A stretch of 64,000 bases of DNA from an uncultured Collinsella sp. (GCA_958443615.1 CAUCLI010000008.1:1-64000); one strand, 5' to 3'; positions 38,676 through 48,510 are shown, counted from the first letter of the stretch. Notes: generated from the letters alone by a model not told the origin. Program-made: numbers and translations.

Positions 38676-39428
38676 TTAAAACGAGAACGCCTCGGCGATA
38701 TCGCAGGAGATGAGCAGGTCGGCGCGCTCGTCCTGAGGCGTGGGGTCGCGGTTCACGATGGCGATCTCGTTGCCTTGGAAATACCGGATGAGCCCCGCCG
38801 CCGGATAGACCACCAGCGAGGTGCCGCCGATGATGAGGGCATCCGCCTCCGCAATCGCACGGACCGCGCCCTCGACAATCCCCTCGTCCAGGGGCTCCTC
38901 GTACAAGACCACATCGGGCTTGATGGAACCCCCGCACACGGGACAGACCGGCACGCCGCGTTCGTCCTCATGCTCGCGCGCCATGATCCACGCGGCACCG
39001 TACACGACGCCGCACTCGCGGCACACGTTGCGGTGGACCGAACCGTGCAGCTCGAACACCGCACGGGAGCCCGCGGCTTGATGCAGTCCGTCGATATTCT
39101 GCGTCACGACGGCGGAGAGCACGCCCGCTCGCTCGAGCTCCGCGAGCTTGAGATGGCATGCGTTGGGCCTCGCGTCGAGGGCGATCATCTTCTCCCGATA
39201 GAAGTCGTAGAACTCGGGACGATGCGTTTCGTAGAAACCGTGCGAGAGCATGATTTCGGGCGGATAGGCGAATCGCTGGCTGTACAGGCCGTCCTGACTG
39301 CGAAAGTCCGGTATGCCGCTCGCGGTGGACACGCCAGCGCCGCCGAAGAACACCACCCTGGAATGTGCTTCGAACACATCGGACAAGGCTCGCCGTGCGG
39401 CGGCGGGGTCGGTTATAGCTTGAGACAT
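38676..39428 (-). CDS. Sir2-family NAD-dependent protein deacylase
   Basis: Removes acyl groups from lysines using NAD. It has 250 residues from the ATG at 39428, preceded by AAGGGAG. The NAD motif GAGVSTASGIPDFRS, the catalytic TQNIDGLHQ and the FELHGSV histidine are clear. Two Cys pairs (CRECG and CPVCGG) bind structural zinc. Tyr and Arg after the NAD motif (TYR-type desuccinylase signature) are not obvious, so deacetylation is the likelier activity. Confidence 0.93.
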   Translation of the reverse strand: MSQAITDPAAARRALSDVFEAHSRVVFFGGAGVSTASGIPDFRSQDGLYSQRFAYPPEIMLSHGFYETHRPEFYDFYREKMIALDARPNACHLKLAELERAGVLSAVVTQNIDGLHQAAGSRAVFELHGSVHRNVCRECGVVYGAAWIMAREHEDERGVPVCPVCGGSIKPDVVLYEEPLDEGIVEGAVRAIAEADALIIGGTSLVVYPAAGLIRYFQGNEIAIVNRDPTPQDERADLLISCDIAEAFSF

Positions 39429-39679
39429 GAGGCTCCCTTCGCGGAGATATCGAGCCGGCAAAGATGAACGGACGAGGGGGGGCCGGCGCACCCGCGTATC
39501 GAACGGCGCGGCGAGAACAAGAAGTCGTCACCCGCCCAGTCGCCACCCATCCAGCCGTCACCCATCTAGTATAGTTAGCCATGCGATACCCTAGTGGGCC
39601 CATTTCCGGCCGTCCGAACGGTGCGGCATGGCCCCTCGACATATAGGCGCCCTTGCGAGCGCCCCATAAGGAGACCCTC

Positions 39680-40522
39680 ATGACCGACACCGCCCCCCGC
39701 ACGCTCAAACTCGCCTCGTGGAACGTCAACGGCCTGCGCGCCGTGCTCAAGAAGGACCCGAGCTTCACCGACATCGTGGCCGAACTCGACGCCGACATCC
39801 TCGGCCTGCAGGAGACCAAGCTGCAGGAGGGCCAGGTCGAACTCGACCTGCCGGGCTATCACCAGGTGTGGAGCTACGCCGAGCGCAAGGGCTACTCCGG
39901 CACGGCCGTGTTCTGCCGCGAGGAGCCCCTGTCCGTGCGCCATGCGGACGCCGTGCTCGCAGCTGGACGCGGCGCGGGCCTCACCGATGACGAGCTCGAG
40001 CTAGTCGCCGTCGCCGCCACCGAGGGGCGCGTGTGCGCGCTGGAGTTCGAGCGCTTCTGGTTCGTGGACGTGTACACCCCCAACGCGCAGGGCGAACTCG
40101 CCCGCCTGAGCACGCGTATGGCCTGGGACGACGCCTATCGCGCGTTTTTGCGCTCGCTCGAGGACGAGACGGGCAAGCCCGTGATCACCTGTGGCGACTT
40201 CAACGTGGCCCACAACGAGATCGACCTCAAGAACCCCAAGTCCAACCGCGGCAACGCCGGTTTTTCCGATGAGGAGCGCGCGAAGTTCGGCGAGCTGCTG
40301 GATGCGGGGTACACCGACACGTTCCGCGCCGCGAACCCCGACCTGGAGGGCGCCTACAGCTGGTGGAGCTACCGTTTCAACGCGCGCAAGAACAACGCCG
40401 GCTGGCGCATCGATTACTTCCTGGTAAGCGACTCGATCGCCGACCGCGTGCGCGACTGCGGCATCCGCAGCGACATCTTCGGCTCCGACCACTGCCCCGT
40501 CACGCTGGAGATCGAACTGTAG
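39680..40522 (+). CDS. xth: Exodeoxyribonuclease III / AP endonuclease
   Basis: A base-excision repair nuclease of 280 residues. It starts after AAGGAGACCCTC. Motifs in order are SWNVNGLRA, LQETKLQ, FNVAHNEIDLKNP, WWSYRFNARKNNAGWRIDYFLVS and SDHCPVTLEI. These include the catalytic Glu, Asp-Asn pair and C-terminal Asp-His of the family. It stands alone between the divergent sirtuin and the convergent antiporter. Confidence 0.96.
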   Translation: MTDTAPRTLKLASWNVNGLRAVLKKDPSFTDIVAELDADILGLQETKLQEGQVELDLPGYHQVWSYAERKGYSGTAVFCREEPLSVRHADAVLAAGRGAGLTDDELELVAVAATEGRVCALEFERFWFVDVYTPNAQGELARLSTRMAWDDAYRAFLRSLEDETGKPVITCGDFNVAHNEIDLKNPKSNRGNAGFSDEERAKFGELLDAGYTDTFRAANPDLEGAYSWWSYRFNARKNNAGWRIDYFLVSDSIADRVRDCGIRSDIFGSDHCPVTLEIEL

Positions 40523-40587
40523 GGGAGCGCAACCTGGGCACGGAGGCCGCCCGCGGTCGCGTCCAAGCTGCCGCGGCCGTGGGCGCC

Positions 40588-42183
40588 TCATCCGCGCGCC
40601 GCCTCCAGCAACTCCAATGCCGCCGCGACCTGCTCGGCGGACCCCGCCAAACCGAGAACGTCGCCCGCACACAGGGGCATATCCGCCTCGATGGTGAATT
40701 CAATCTCGTCATCGCGTCTCAGGGCGACCGCCTGCGCGCCTGTCTTGGCACGAAGCTGCAGCTCGGCCAAGGTCCTTCCAGCGGCAACGCCATTCGTCGG
40801 CACGGTCATCCAGCGCAAGTTCGTATCGGGAACAGCCGAGAACAGGTCGTTCAAGGCGGCTGCCGCCGCGCAGCTGAGGCACTCCCCCGCTTCCACGACG
40901 TCCGAACCAGGGGTCTCGGCGGCGACATCCGAGGACACCGTCACGGCAGCTGCGGACTCCTCGGCGCGAATGTCCCCTCCGTACAGCCCCGCGATCGCGG
41001 GAACACCGCCCAGCACGCGCTCAAGCGGCGCACGGACCTTGAACACGAAAGTATTCAGCGCGATGGACAGCACCGCCGCGCCGAGGATCAAGCTGTACTG
41101 GTCCTGACTGAGGACCCCGAGCGCCATGCCCGTCTGCCCGATGAGAAACGAGAATTCGCCGATCTGCGACAGCCCGGCGGCAACGGTCAGCGTGCTGCCC
41201 AGATCGACCCGGAACACCACTCCGAGCAGCATGTTGATCCCCCATTTCCCAAGCATGATCAAGGCCAAGAGCAGCACCAGCTCGCCCAGGTGCCCCACAA
41301 GGAATCCCGGGTTGACCATCATGCCGACGCTGGCGAAAAAGATGATGGAGAACAAGTCCTGGAACGGAATCGCCTCGGCGGCGACGCGGTGCGAGATCTT
41401 CGAACCGCCCACCACCACGCCGGCGAGGAACGCGCCGAGCGCAAAGGACAAATCGAACAGCCAGGCCGCCAACACCGCCGTCCCCAGCGCCACCACGATC
41501 ACGGCGAGCTGGAACAGCTCGCGCGGGCAGAAGCGCGCGATGCGGATGAGCATGCGCGGAAGCGCGCGAGAGCCCACCACGGCCATGAGGGCCACGAACA
41601 GCGCGGTCTTGACGAGCGCCATGCCGAGGCCCGCCGCAACGGCGGAGGCGTCCACCTCGCCCGGGCCGAACAGCACGGGGAGCACCACCAGGACCACGAC
41701 TGTCACCAGGTCCTCCACGATGAGCCACCCCGTGGCGATGCGCCCGCCCTCCGTCTTGTCGAGCCCCGCGTCGGCGAGGTTCTTGATGAGCACCACCGTC
41801 GACGCGATGGACACGGACAGGCCGAGCATGACGCCTGCCTCGGTCGACCACCCCAGGACGCGGCCCAATCCGCAGCCGGCGAGCGTGCCCAGCGCCGTCT
41901 GCAACAGCGCGCCGGGAATCGCCACCCTGCGGACCTCCATGAGATCGGCGAACGAGAAGTGAAGGCCCGTGCCGAACATCATGAACATCACGCCCACCTC
42001 GGCGAGCTGGCTCATGGCATGCGAGTCCCCGATGAAGCCGGGTGTGAACGGGCCCACCGCAAGTCCTCCCAACAGGTAGCCCACGATGGGTGGCAAGCGC
42101 ACCGCGCGAGCGGCGATGCCGCCGAGGAACGCAGCGATAAGCGCGATGACGAACGTGGAAAGCAGGGCGGTGTCTCCGTGCAT
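40588..42183 (-). CDS. CPA2-family cation:proton antiporter with C-terminal TrkA_C-like domain
   Basis: A membrane antiporter of the KefB/YbaL type, 531 residues. About 12 membrane segments occupy 1-385, including the conserved helices with GFIGDSHAMSQLAEVGVMFMMFGTGL and LIVEDLVTVVVL. A cytoplasmic part follows, and its last 85 residues (VAAGRTLAELQLRAKTGAQAVALRRDDE) resemble TrkA_C. No TrkA_N nucleotide-binding domain is present, unlike KefB. The start at 42183 has GGAGGT three bases upstream. The ion is not predictable. Confidence 0.9.
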   Translation of the reverse strand: MHGDTALLSTFVIALIAAFLGGIAARAVRLPPIVGYLLGGLAVGPFTPGFIGDSHAMSQLAEVGVMFMMFGTGLHFSFADLMEVRRVAIPGALLQTALGTLAGCGLGRVLGWSTEAGVMLGLSVSIASTVVLIKNLADAGLDKTEGGRIATGWLIVEDLVTVVVLVVLPVLFGPGEVDASAVAAGLGMALVKTALFVALMAVVGSRALPRMLIRIARFCPRELFQLAVIVVALGTAVLAAWLFDLSFALGAFLAGVVVGGSKISHRVAAEAIPFQDLFSIIFFASVGMMVNPGFLVGHLGELVLLLALIMLGKWGINMLLGVVFRVDLGSTLTVAAGLSQIGEFSFLIGQTGMALGVLSQDQYSLILGAAVLSIALNTFVFKVRAPLERVLGGVPAIAGLYGGDIRAEESAAAVTVSSDVAAETPGSDVVEAGECLSCAAAAALNDLFSAVPDTNLRWMTVPTNGVAAGRTLAELQLRAKTGAQAVALRRDDEIEFTIEADMPLCAGDVLGLAGSAEQVAAALELLEAARG

Positions 42184-42308
42184 GCGACCTCCGGACGGCG
42201 GCAAATCCACGGGACGCACCTGCTGCGGGCGGACGAATGACCCGATTCGCGGCGCGCCCCATGAACTCATGTGCGGCTAGCTCAGTTCAGTCTACCCAGT
42301 GGCGGCCA

Positions 42309-43046
42309 TCACATCCCGCGCAGCCCGTACTTGCGGACAACGCGGCCGATGCGGCGGGTCCAAGGGCCGTACAGCACCACGAGGAACAGCGCCGTCGCGA
42401 CGCCGTGCATGACGTCGAACGGCAGCGAGGCGGCCACGTATGCCAACGTGCCCGCCCACGTGAGCGGGCGCACGAACCCCAGCACTCCATATGCGTTGAC
42501 AATTAGGCCGTAGAGCGCGGCAGACGCCAGGCCCGCAAGCACGAGCGCCCACGTGCGAGGACGGCCGGTCACGCGATCCTCAAGCACACCAGCCTTCGCA
42601 AGCAGGCCACCCGCATACCCGACCATGCCCCAGGCATACATCTGCCACGGGCTCCACAGCCCCTGGCCGAAAAAGAAATTGCTGGTAAATGCCGCAAGCG
42701 AACCGACCATGAACCCGTTGCGAGGCCCCAGCGTCGCCCCCGCGATGATGGCGATGGCGGACAGCGGCTTGAAATCCGGGATGGGCGCGAACAGGATGCG
42801 CCCCGCCGCCGCGCACGCGGCGAGCACCAGCGTGGGCATGATCTGGCGCAGCGCAGGCTGGCTCCGCTCGTATCCCAGGAAGAACAGGACGAGCACCACC
42901 GTCACCACCGCAAGCATGAGCAGGGCCGAGCTCGCGATGCCCGTCCACAGCGCGACGCCCATCACCGCGGGGACCGCCATCAACAACGCAGCCTCGAAGG
43001 CCGTCGCGCCTTTCCCATCTGGGCGCATCTCATCCCCCACCATCAT
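42309..43046 (-). CDS. ECF transporter substrate-binding S component
   Basis: A membrane protein of 245 residues with about six segments. The AIIAGATLGPRNGFMVGSLAAFTSNFFFGQGLWSPWQMYAWGMVGY stretch is typical of ECF S components. Its ATG overlaps the stop of the fused ATPase by 4 nt (ATGA), so the three ECF subunits are made together. The vitamin or metal it binds cannot be read from the sequence, and no riboswitch was recognised upstream. Confidence 0.88.
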   Translation of the reverse strand: MMVGDEMRPDGKGATAFEAALLMAVPAVMGVALWTGIASSALLMLAVVTVVLVLFFLGYERSQPALRQIMPTLVLAACAAAGRILFAPIPDFKPLSAIAIIAGATLGPRNGFMVGSLAAFTSNFFFGQGLWSPWQMYAWGMVGYAGGLLAKAGVLEDRVTGRPRTWALVLAGLASAALYGLIVNAYGVLGFVRPLTWAGTLAYVAASLPFDVMHGVATALFLVVLYGPWTRRIGRVVRKYGLRGM

Positions 43047-44695
43047 GGCCGGTAGAACAGGTTGTTGCGGAAGAACTCGCCCACGGGCTCCGTGCAGGCG
43101 AGCTCCCCGTCGAACATGAGCGACACGCGGTCGGCGACGCGGCGCACGAACGTCAGGTCGTGCGTGGATACGACGACCGTGACGCCCTCGCGGCGGGCGG
43201 ACTCGATCATGCCGGCCACCTGCTCGCGCGCGGCGCGGTCGAGCCCCTTGGTGGGCTCGTCGAGCAGCAGCAGCCGCGGACGGACGAGAAGCAATTTGCC
43301 CAAGGCGAGCATCTGGCGTTGACCGCCGGACAGGTCGTACGGGTGCAGGGCGGCGAAGTCGGCGAGGCCGATCTCGCGCATCATGGTGTGCGCCTCGTCC
43401 GCACCGTATCCGCCGATACCCGCCCATTCCATAAGTTCCTCGTCCACGCGCTCCTCGGCAAAAAGGGCCTTGGGGTCTTGGGGCAGCATCGCCTTGGCCG
43501 TGATCTGCGAGCGCACCTCGCCGCGCTGCGCCCGACGCATCCCCGCAATGAGCGCGAGCAGCGTCGACTTGCCACAGCCGTTGCCGCCCACCAGGGCATG
43601 AACCTCGCCGCGAGAGACCTCGAAGTCCAAGCCGCGCAGCACCCAGTCGTCGTCGCGACCGTAGCGAAACCACGCACCGTGCGCGGAGACGGCGACATCC
43701 CCGGGGACGGAGACTCGGCCGCCGGCGTGAACGGGCGAACCGCCGGGATTTCCCCCCGTATCGATGGCGGCACCGGCAGGACCAACGCCAGATGCAGGGG
43801 GTATAGCCGCGGCGGGGCGAAACCCGATCCCCGCGGCACCGCCCGCGACGCCGCCCTCCGCAGAGGCGCCCGCAGCGGCCTCACGCTTGAAGCGCCCCAG
43901 GTCCCCAACGGGCCTCACGGCGCCATCCACCAGCTCGAAGGCGCAGGTGGCGTAGTCGGCCATGAGCTCCGGCTCGTGCGTCGCCACGACGACGGTGCAC
44001 CCCAACTCGTGGTTCACGCGGAACAGCGCATGCAGGAAATTGCGCGCCGCAATGGGGTCGAGCTGCGCCGTGGGCTCGTCGAGCAACAGGATGCGCGGCT
44101 GCATCACGAGCGTCGACGCGAGCGCCAGCAGCTGCTTGCGTCCACCCGACAGCGAATCCGTGTCGCTGTGAAACCACGGACCCATGCCGAAGAAATAGCT
44201 CGCCTCAGCCACGCGGCGGCGCATCTCGTCCTGCGGTGTGCCAAGGTTTTCCAAGCCGAACGCCATCTCGTGCCACACGCTGTCGCACACGATCTGGTTG
44301 TCGGGGTCCTGAAACACATAGCCGACCTCGCAGGCGGACGCCTCATCAAGACCCTCCACGGGGCTGCCGAACACGCGCACCGAGCCCGATCGCTCGCCCG
44401 CAGGGGCGATCTGCGGCTTGGCAAGCGAGAGCAGCGTCGACTTACCCGAGCCGATGCCCCCTACCAGCAGCGCGAACGCACCAACGGGCACGCTCATCGA
44501 CGCGCCGCGCAGCACGTCCTCACGGGCGCCGGGGTACCTGAACGAAACGCCGTCATAGGCGAGCGCGGCGGCGCCGGGGGCGGCAGTACGGGCACCAGCG
44601 ACATCGAACCCAACGACGCGGGCGCCGGGGGCATCGGGCCCAACGACGCGGGCGCCAGCGCCAACCCCGGCGCCCTCGAAAGCTCCACCGCTCAT
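43043..44695 (-). CDS. ECF transporter fused double ATPase (A-A')
   Basis: Two ABC ATPase domains in one 550-residue chain that energise vitamin uptake. Domain 1 (about 40-265) has GGIGSGKST, LSGGRKQLLALA and LLLDEPTAQLD. Domain 2 (about 335-545) has GGNGCGKST, LSGGQRQMLALG and LLLDEPTKGLD. Both are canonical. The N-terminus (1-40) and the linker (about 268-335) are Gly/Ala/Pro-rich, lineage-style low complexity. The start at 44695 overlaps the T-component stop by 4 nt. The much longer open frame upstream is an artefact of antisense codon bias. Confidence 0.92.
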   Translation of the reverse strand: MSGGAFEGAGVGAGARVVGPDAPGARVVGFDVAGARTAAPGAAALAYDGVSFRYPGAREDVLRGASMSVPVGAFALLVGGIGSGKSTLLSLAKPQIAPAGERSGSVRVFGSPVEGLDEASACEVGYVFQDPDNQIVCDSVWHEMAFGLENLGTPQDEMRRRVAEASYFFGMGPWFHSDTDSLSGGRKQLLALASTLVMQPRILLLDEPTAQLDPIAARNFLHALFRVNHELGCTVVVATHEPELMADYATCAFELVDGAVRPVGDLGRFKREAAAGASAEGGVAGGAAGIGFRPAAAIPPASGVGPAGAAIDTGGNPGGSPVHAGGRVSVPGDVAVSAHGAWFRYGRDDDWVLRGLDFEVSRGEVHALVGGNGCGKSTLLALIAGMRRAQRGEVRSQITAKAMLPQDPKALFAEERVDEELMEWAGIGGYGADEAHTMMREIGLADFAALHPYDLSGGQRQMLALGKLLLVRPRLLLLDEPTKGLDRAAREQVAGMIESARREGVTVVVSTHDLTFVRRVADRVSLMFDGELACTEPVGEFFRNNLFYRP

Positions 44696-45585
44696 GCGAA
44701 CGCCCTCCTCTCGTACACATGCAGCGCCGCCGGGACGAGCATCCAGGCGGCATAGGGAATGTAGGCGGGCGAGGGACCAAGGGGCGAGAGCCGGGGGTAG
44801 AACGTGAACGTCGTGGCGCAACGCCAGGCAACGACGGCACACGGCACGCCCGCCACGGCAATGAGCACCATGCCGAGCGCATCGCGCGAAGTGAAGCGAT
44901 AGCGCGCGTACGTGGTCCGACGCTCGGCGGCCCCCCAGCCGCGCGCCCGCATGGCGTCGGCGGTCTCCAGGGAGTCCTCCATGGCCCAGCCCATGAGCAC
45001 CGAACTCTGCCGCATGCGGCGGCGCATCAAGCCGCCGCGGGCCCCCGCCGCACCGCGCTCGTCTGCATCGGCGCAACTCAGGGCCACGTCCTGCACGTCG
45101 GCGATCAGGCGCCCCTGCCGCACGAAGCGCGGGATGAGGCGCATCGTCATCGAGATCATGAGCGATACGACCGGCGCCGCATTGCCGAATAGGGAGAGAA
45201 CCTCGTCCTGCGGCAAGATGTCGCGGGCGGCCTGGAACCACAAGACGCTCGCCATGAACATCACGGCCATGACAAAACCAAACAGGAGGCTCTCGGCAAA
45301 CACCGGCATGCCGAGCACAGAGAACAGCAGCGTACTCCCCTGTCGCGCGAACAGGGGGTTCGCGCAAGCAAGCAGCACGACGAGTGGGAGCTGCCAGCGC
45401 AGGGCGAGCAGCGCAGGGCGAATGCCGCGGGCCGCCGCGCCGTAAGCGAGCGCCCCCATGAGCGACAGCGACACCAGCACCGGATGCGGCGCGAACATGG
45501 TCAGACCGAGCGTGCATGCGAGAAACGTCGCCGGCACCGCCGGGTGCATGGTTCCAAATGCCGTGTGCCTGGGCGCTTGCGCCAT
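44692..45585 (-). CDS. ECF transporter transmembrane T component
   Basis: The scaffold that links the S component to the ATPases, 297 residues from the ATG at 45585, with GGAGGGGGC upstream. It has about five membrane segments and the coupling-helix motifs: ADAMRARGWG in the C-terminal half, and an earlier basic region (PRFVRQGRLIADVQDV). It is the first gene of the T-AA'-S operon and is divergent from glmU. Confidence 0.9.
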   Translation of the reverse strand: MAQAPRHTAFGTMHPAVPATFLACTLGLTMFAPHPVLVSLSLMGALAYGAAARGIRPALLALRWQLPLVVLLACANPLFARQGSTLLFSVLGMPVFAESLLFGFVMAVMFMASVLWFQAARDILPQDEVLSLFGNAAPVVSLMISMTMRLIPRFVRQGRLIADVQDVALSCADADERGAAGARGGLMRRRMRQSSVLMGWAMEDSLETADAMRARGWGAAERRTTYARYRFTSRDALGMVLIAVAGVPCAVVAWRCATTFTFYPRLSPLGPSPAYIPYAAWMLVPAALHVYERRAFA

Positions 45586-45763
45586 CCGCCCCCTCCTCTC
45601 GCCATGCGACCATGCCTCGAACCGCCCCGTCCGGCGCGTGCAAGTCGCGCTCATTGCGCCCCAAAGCCCCGCCGAATCCACCAGCGCCTCGACGCTGAGG
45701 TATCATCGACTCGTCCCGCGCCGCACGCGCGGGTTCATCTGCAACCAGATCATTGGAGTCCCC

Positions 45764-47164
45764 ATGGATGCTACCGCGATTGTAATGGCCGCCGGCGAGG
45801 GCACGCGCATGAAATCCAATCATGCCAAGGTATCCCATAAGATTCTCGGCAAGCCCATGGCCTGCTGGGTCATCGACGCCGCGCTCGAGGCGGGCTGCGC
45901 CCGCGTCGTCGTGGTGGTGGGCAGCCATTCCGACGAGGTTCGCGCGCTCATCGCCGACGCCTACGAGGGCACGCCCGCCGCGGGCGCCATCGAGTGCGTC
46001 GAGCAGGCAGAGCGCCTGGGCACCGCGCACGCCGTCCGTACCGCGCTGGATGCGACCGGCATCGACGCCGGTCCCGTGGTGGTCCTGAACGGCGACCTCC
46101 CGCTCATCCAGGCCGAGACCATCTCCGCCTTCGCCAACACCGTCGCCGACGGCGCGAACGCCGGCGCCGTGCTCACCTTCACCCCGCCCGTGCCCTTCGG
46201 TTACGGCCGCATCGAGCTGGCAGAGGACGGGACCGTCAATCGCATCATCGAGCAGAAGGACTGCACGCCCGAGCAGGACGCCGAGCTCCTCGAGTGCAAC
46301 GCCGGCTGCTACGCCTTCGACGGCGCGCTTCTCGCCGCCCACATCGGCGAGGTCGGCAACGACAACGCCCAGAGCGAGTACTACCTGCCCGACATGGTTG
46401 AGATCCTTAAACGCCACGGCCACGCCGTGACCATCTCGCACTGCGAGGACTACCGCGACGGCCTGGGCGTGAACAGCCGCGTGCAGCTCGCCGAGCTCAC
46501 CGCCATCGCGCGCGACCGCATCAACGAGCGCTTCATGACCGAGGGCGTCACGTTCATCGACCCCGCCCAGGCCTGGATCGGCCCCGATGCGCAGATCGGT
46601 CGCGACACCATCGTGTGGCCGCAGACCCACCTCATCGGCGCCTGCCGCATCGGCGAGGGTTGCCAGCTCGGCCCGAACACCCGTCTCACGAACGTGGTGG
46701 CGGGCGACGGCTGCTCGCTCGACGAGACGGTCGCCATCGACGTCGTCATCGAGAACGGCGTGACCTGCGGCCCGCGCGCCTATCTGCGCCCGGGCACGCA
46801 CCTTTTGGACGGCGCGCATGTGGGCACGCATGTCGAGATCAAGAAGTCCACGATCGGCGAGGGCTCCAAGGTTCCGCATCTCTCCTACATCGGCGACACC
46901 ACGATGGGCGCGGGCGTGAACGTGGGCGCCGGCTCCATCACCTGCAACTACGATGGCAAGAACAAGCACGCCACCACCATCGGCGACCGCACGTTCATCG
47001 GCTCCGACACCATGATGGTCGCGCCCGTGAACATCGGCGCGGATGTGGTGACCGGCGCGAGCAGCTGCATCACCCGCGACGTGCCGGACGGGGCCCTGGC
47101 GGTCGAGCGCAGCGAGCAGCGCGTCATCGAGGGCTACACCGAGCTGCGCCGCGCCCGCCTGTAA
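45764..47164 (+). CDS. glmU: Bifunctional N-acetylglucosamine-1-phosphate uridyltransferase / glucosamine-1-phosphate acetyltransferase
   Basis: Makes UDP-GlcNAc for the wall in two steps. It has 466 residues from the ATG at 45764. The N-terminal uridyltransferase has MAAGEGTRMKSNHAK, VLNGDLPLI and the YGRI segment. The C-terminal half is a left-handed beta-helix of hexapeptides (VPHLSYIGDTTMGAGVNVGAG, YDGKNKHATTIGDRTFIGSD). It precedes prs, as is common, but a terminator and a palindromic repeat pair lie between them. Confidence 0.97.
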   Translation: MDATAIVMAAGEGTRMKSNHAKVSHKILGKPMACWVIDAALEAGCARVVVVVGSHSDEVRALIADAYEGTPAAGAIECVEQAERLGTAHAVRTALDATGIDAGPVVVLNGDLPLIQAETISAFANTVADGANAGAVLTFTPPVPFGYGRIELAEDGTVNRIIEQKDCTPEQDAELLECNAGCYAFDGALLAAHIGEVGNDNAQSEYYLPDMVEILKRHGHAVTISHCEDYRDGLGVNSRVQLAELTAIARDRINERFMTEGVTFIDPAQAWIGPDAQIGRDTIVWPQTHLIGACRIGEGCQLGPNTRLTNVVAGDGCSLDETVAIDVVIENGVTCGPRAYLRPGTHLLDGAHVGTHVEIKKSTIGEGSKVPHLSYIGDTTMGAGVNVGAGSITCNYDGKNKHATTIGDRTFIGSDTMMVAPVNIGADVVTGASSCITRDVPDGALAVERSEQRVIEGYTELRRARL

Positions 47165-47173
47165 CCCTTTCGG

Positions 47174-47304
47174 ATGTGTAATTGGGGACGGGTGCAAATT
47201 ACACATCTTGCTGATGGGCCTGCCGGCCGTCCGATTGCGGACGGCCGGCTTTTCCATGTTGAGACCCAATGATGTGTAATTTGCACCCGTCCCCAATTAC
47301 ACAT
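47174..47304. repeat. REPIN-like pair of 33-bp inverted palindromes
   Basis: Two 33-bp arms (47174-47206 and 47272-47304) are exact reverse complements. Each arm is itself a hairpin, with ATGTGTAATT and AATTACACAT stems around a GGGGACGGGTGCA loop. Together they enclose the glmU terminator. This layout is that of REP doublets moved by RAYT-type transposases; no such transposase is in the window. Confidence 0.85.
47222..47253 (+). terminator. Terminator of glmU
   Basis: A perfect 12-bp stem, GCCGGCCGTCCG with its complement around ATTG, is followed by TTTT. It lies 57 nt past the glmU stop, inside the REPIN-like pair. Confidence 0.9.
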
Positions 47305-47379
47305 TATCGGTGGTCAAATAGCAGACAAAGTGGCTAATATAGAACGCGTATGGATGTTGTGGCGTATAAAGGAGAAGTC

Positions 47380-48366
47380 ATGCCGACAACCGATCCCAAA
47401 AAGACCGTGGATATGAGCAAGATCCTGCGAGTGTACTCCGGTTCCTCCAACCGTCCGCTCGCCCAGAAGATCGCCAACCAGCTCGGTGTCGAGCTCTCCG
47501 GCCTTACGCTCAAGCAGTTCGCCAACGGCGAGATCTACGCTCGTTACGATGAGACCGTCCGCGGCGCCGACGTCTTCCTCATCCAGTCCGTCGCCGGCGA
47601 GAACGTCAACGACATGCTCATGGAGCTCCTCATCGCCACGGATGCCGCCAAGCGCGCCTCCGCCCGCTCCATCACCGCCGTCATCACCCACTACGGCTAC
47701 GCCCGCCAGGACCGCAAGGCCGGCCCGCGCGAGCCCATCACCGCCCGCCTCGTCGCCAACCTGCTCGAGTGCGCCGGCGTCGATCGCATCATCACGCTCG
47801 ACCTGCACCAGGGCCAGATTCAGGGCTTCTTCGACATCCCGGTGAACCACCTCTCCGCCCTGCCGCTTTTCGCCGAGTACTACGACGCCATGGGCTTCGA
47901 CACCGACAACCTCGTCGTCGTGTCCCCCGACGTGGGTCGCGCCAAGGCTGCCAAGAAGCTCTCCGACATGCTCGGCTGCTCGCTGGCCATCGCCCACAAG
48001 GGCCGTCCGCGCCACAACGCCGCCGAGGTCATGGGCATCATCGGTGACATCAAGGGCAAGACCTGCATCATTAACGACGACATGATCGACACCGCGGGCA
48101 CCCTGTGCGCCAACGTGCGCGAGCTCAAGGCGCTCGGTGCCGGCGACATCTACGTGTGCGCCACCCACGGCATCTTCTCCGGCGAGGCCATCCAGCGCCT
48201 GAACGACGCCCCGATCGTCGAGTGCGTGGTCACCGACGCCATCCCCGTCGAGGAGACCGGCAAGATCAAGACCATCTCCGTGGCCGGCGAGTTCGCCGAG
48301 ACCATTTCCGCCGTGTACTACGAGCAGTCCGTGAGCAACCTCGTGGGCGGCGACTTCGCGATGTAA
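47380..48366 (+). CDS. prs: Ribose-phosphate pyrophosphokinase
   Basis: Makes PRPP for nucleotide, His and Trp synthesis. It has 328 residues from the ATG at 47380, which follows GGAGAAGTC. Motifs are RQDRKAGPREPITA, TLDLHQGQIQGFFDIPVNHL and the PRPP loop INDDMIDTAGTL. The N-terminus is about 12 residues longer than usual. A TAATAT at 47335-47340 may be its -10; the -35 is poor. A terminator follows the gene. Confidence 0.97.
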   Translation: MPTTDPKKTVDMSKILRVYSGSSNRPLAQKIANQLGVELSGLTLKQFANGEIYARYDETVRGADVFLIQSVAGENVNDMLMELLIATDAAKRASARSITAVITHYGYARQDRKAGPREPITARLVANLLECAGVDRIITLDLHQGQIQGFFDIPVNHLSALPLFAEYYDAMGFDTDNLVVVSPDVGRAKAAKKLSDMLGCSLAIAHKGRPRHNAAEVMGIIGDIKGKTCIINDDMIDTAGTLCANVRELKALGAGDIYVCATHGIFSGEAIQRLNDAPIVECVVTDAIPVEETGKIKTISVAGEFAETISAVYYEQSVSNLVGGDFAM

Positions 48367-48439
48367 GCCGCGCCGGCTGAGCTGAGGTCCGCCGCCCGCG
48401 GCCCCGCTCGCGCCACGGCTCGCTTAGCCCACGCTCGCA

Positions 48440-48474
48440 ACGCCCATCCGCCTCGTCGCGGGTGGGCGTTTTTT
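48440..48474 (+). terminator. Terminator of prs
   Basis: ACGCCCATCCGC and GCGGGTGGGCGT (48440-48451 and 48458-48469) pair with one G-T wobble, followed by a run of T. Confidence 0.9.
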
Positions 48475-48510
48475 CATGCGGAAACGAGCCGCCATCTGCG
48501 AGAAGCCATC

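Noticed and set aside
44696..47296. Long minus-strand extension of the ECF ATPase frame through glmU
   Set aside because: The real start is the ATG at 44695 with a ribosome site and ATGA overlap. The extension is antisense to glmU and to part of the T component.
47321..47336. GACAAAGTGGCTAA near the prs promoter matches the end of the 221-bp element
   Set aside because: Only about 14 bases match and the rest of the inverted end is absent, so it may be chance.
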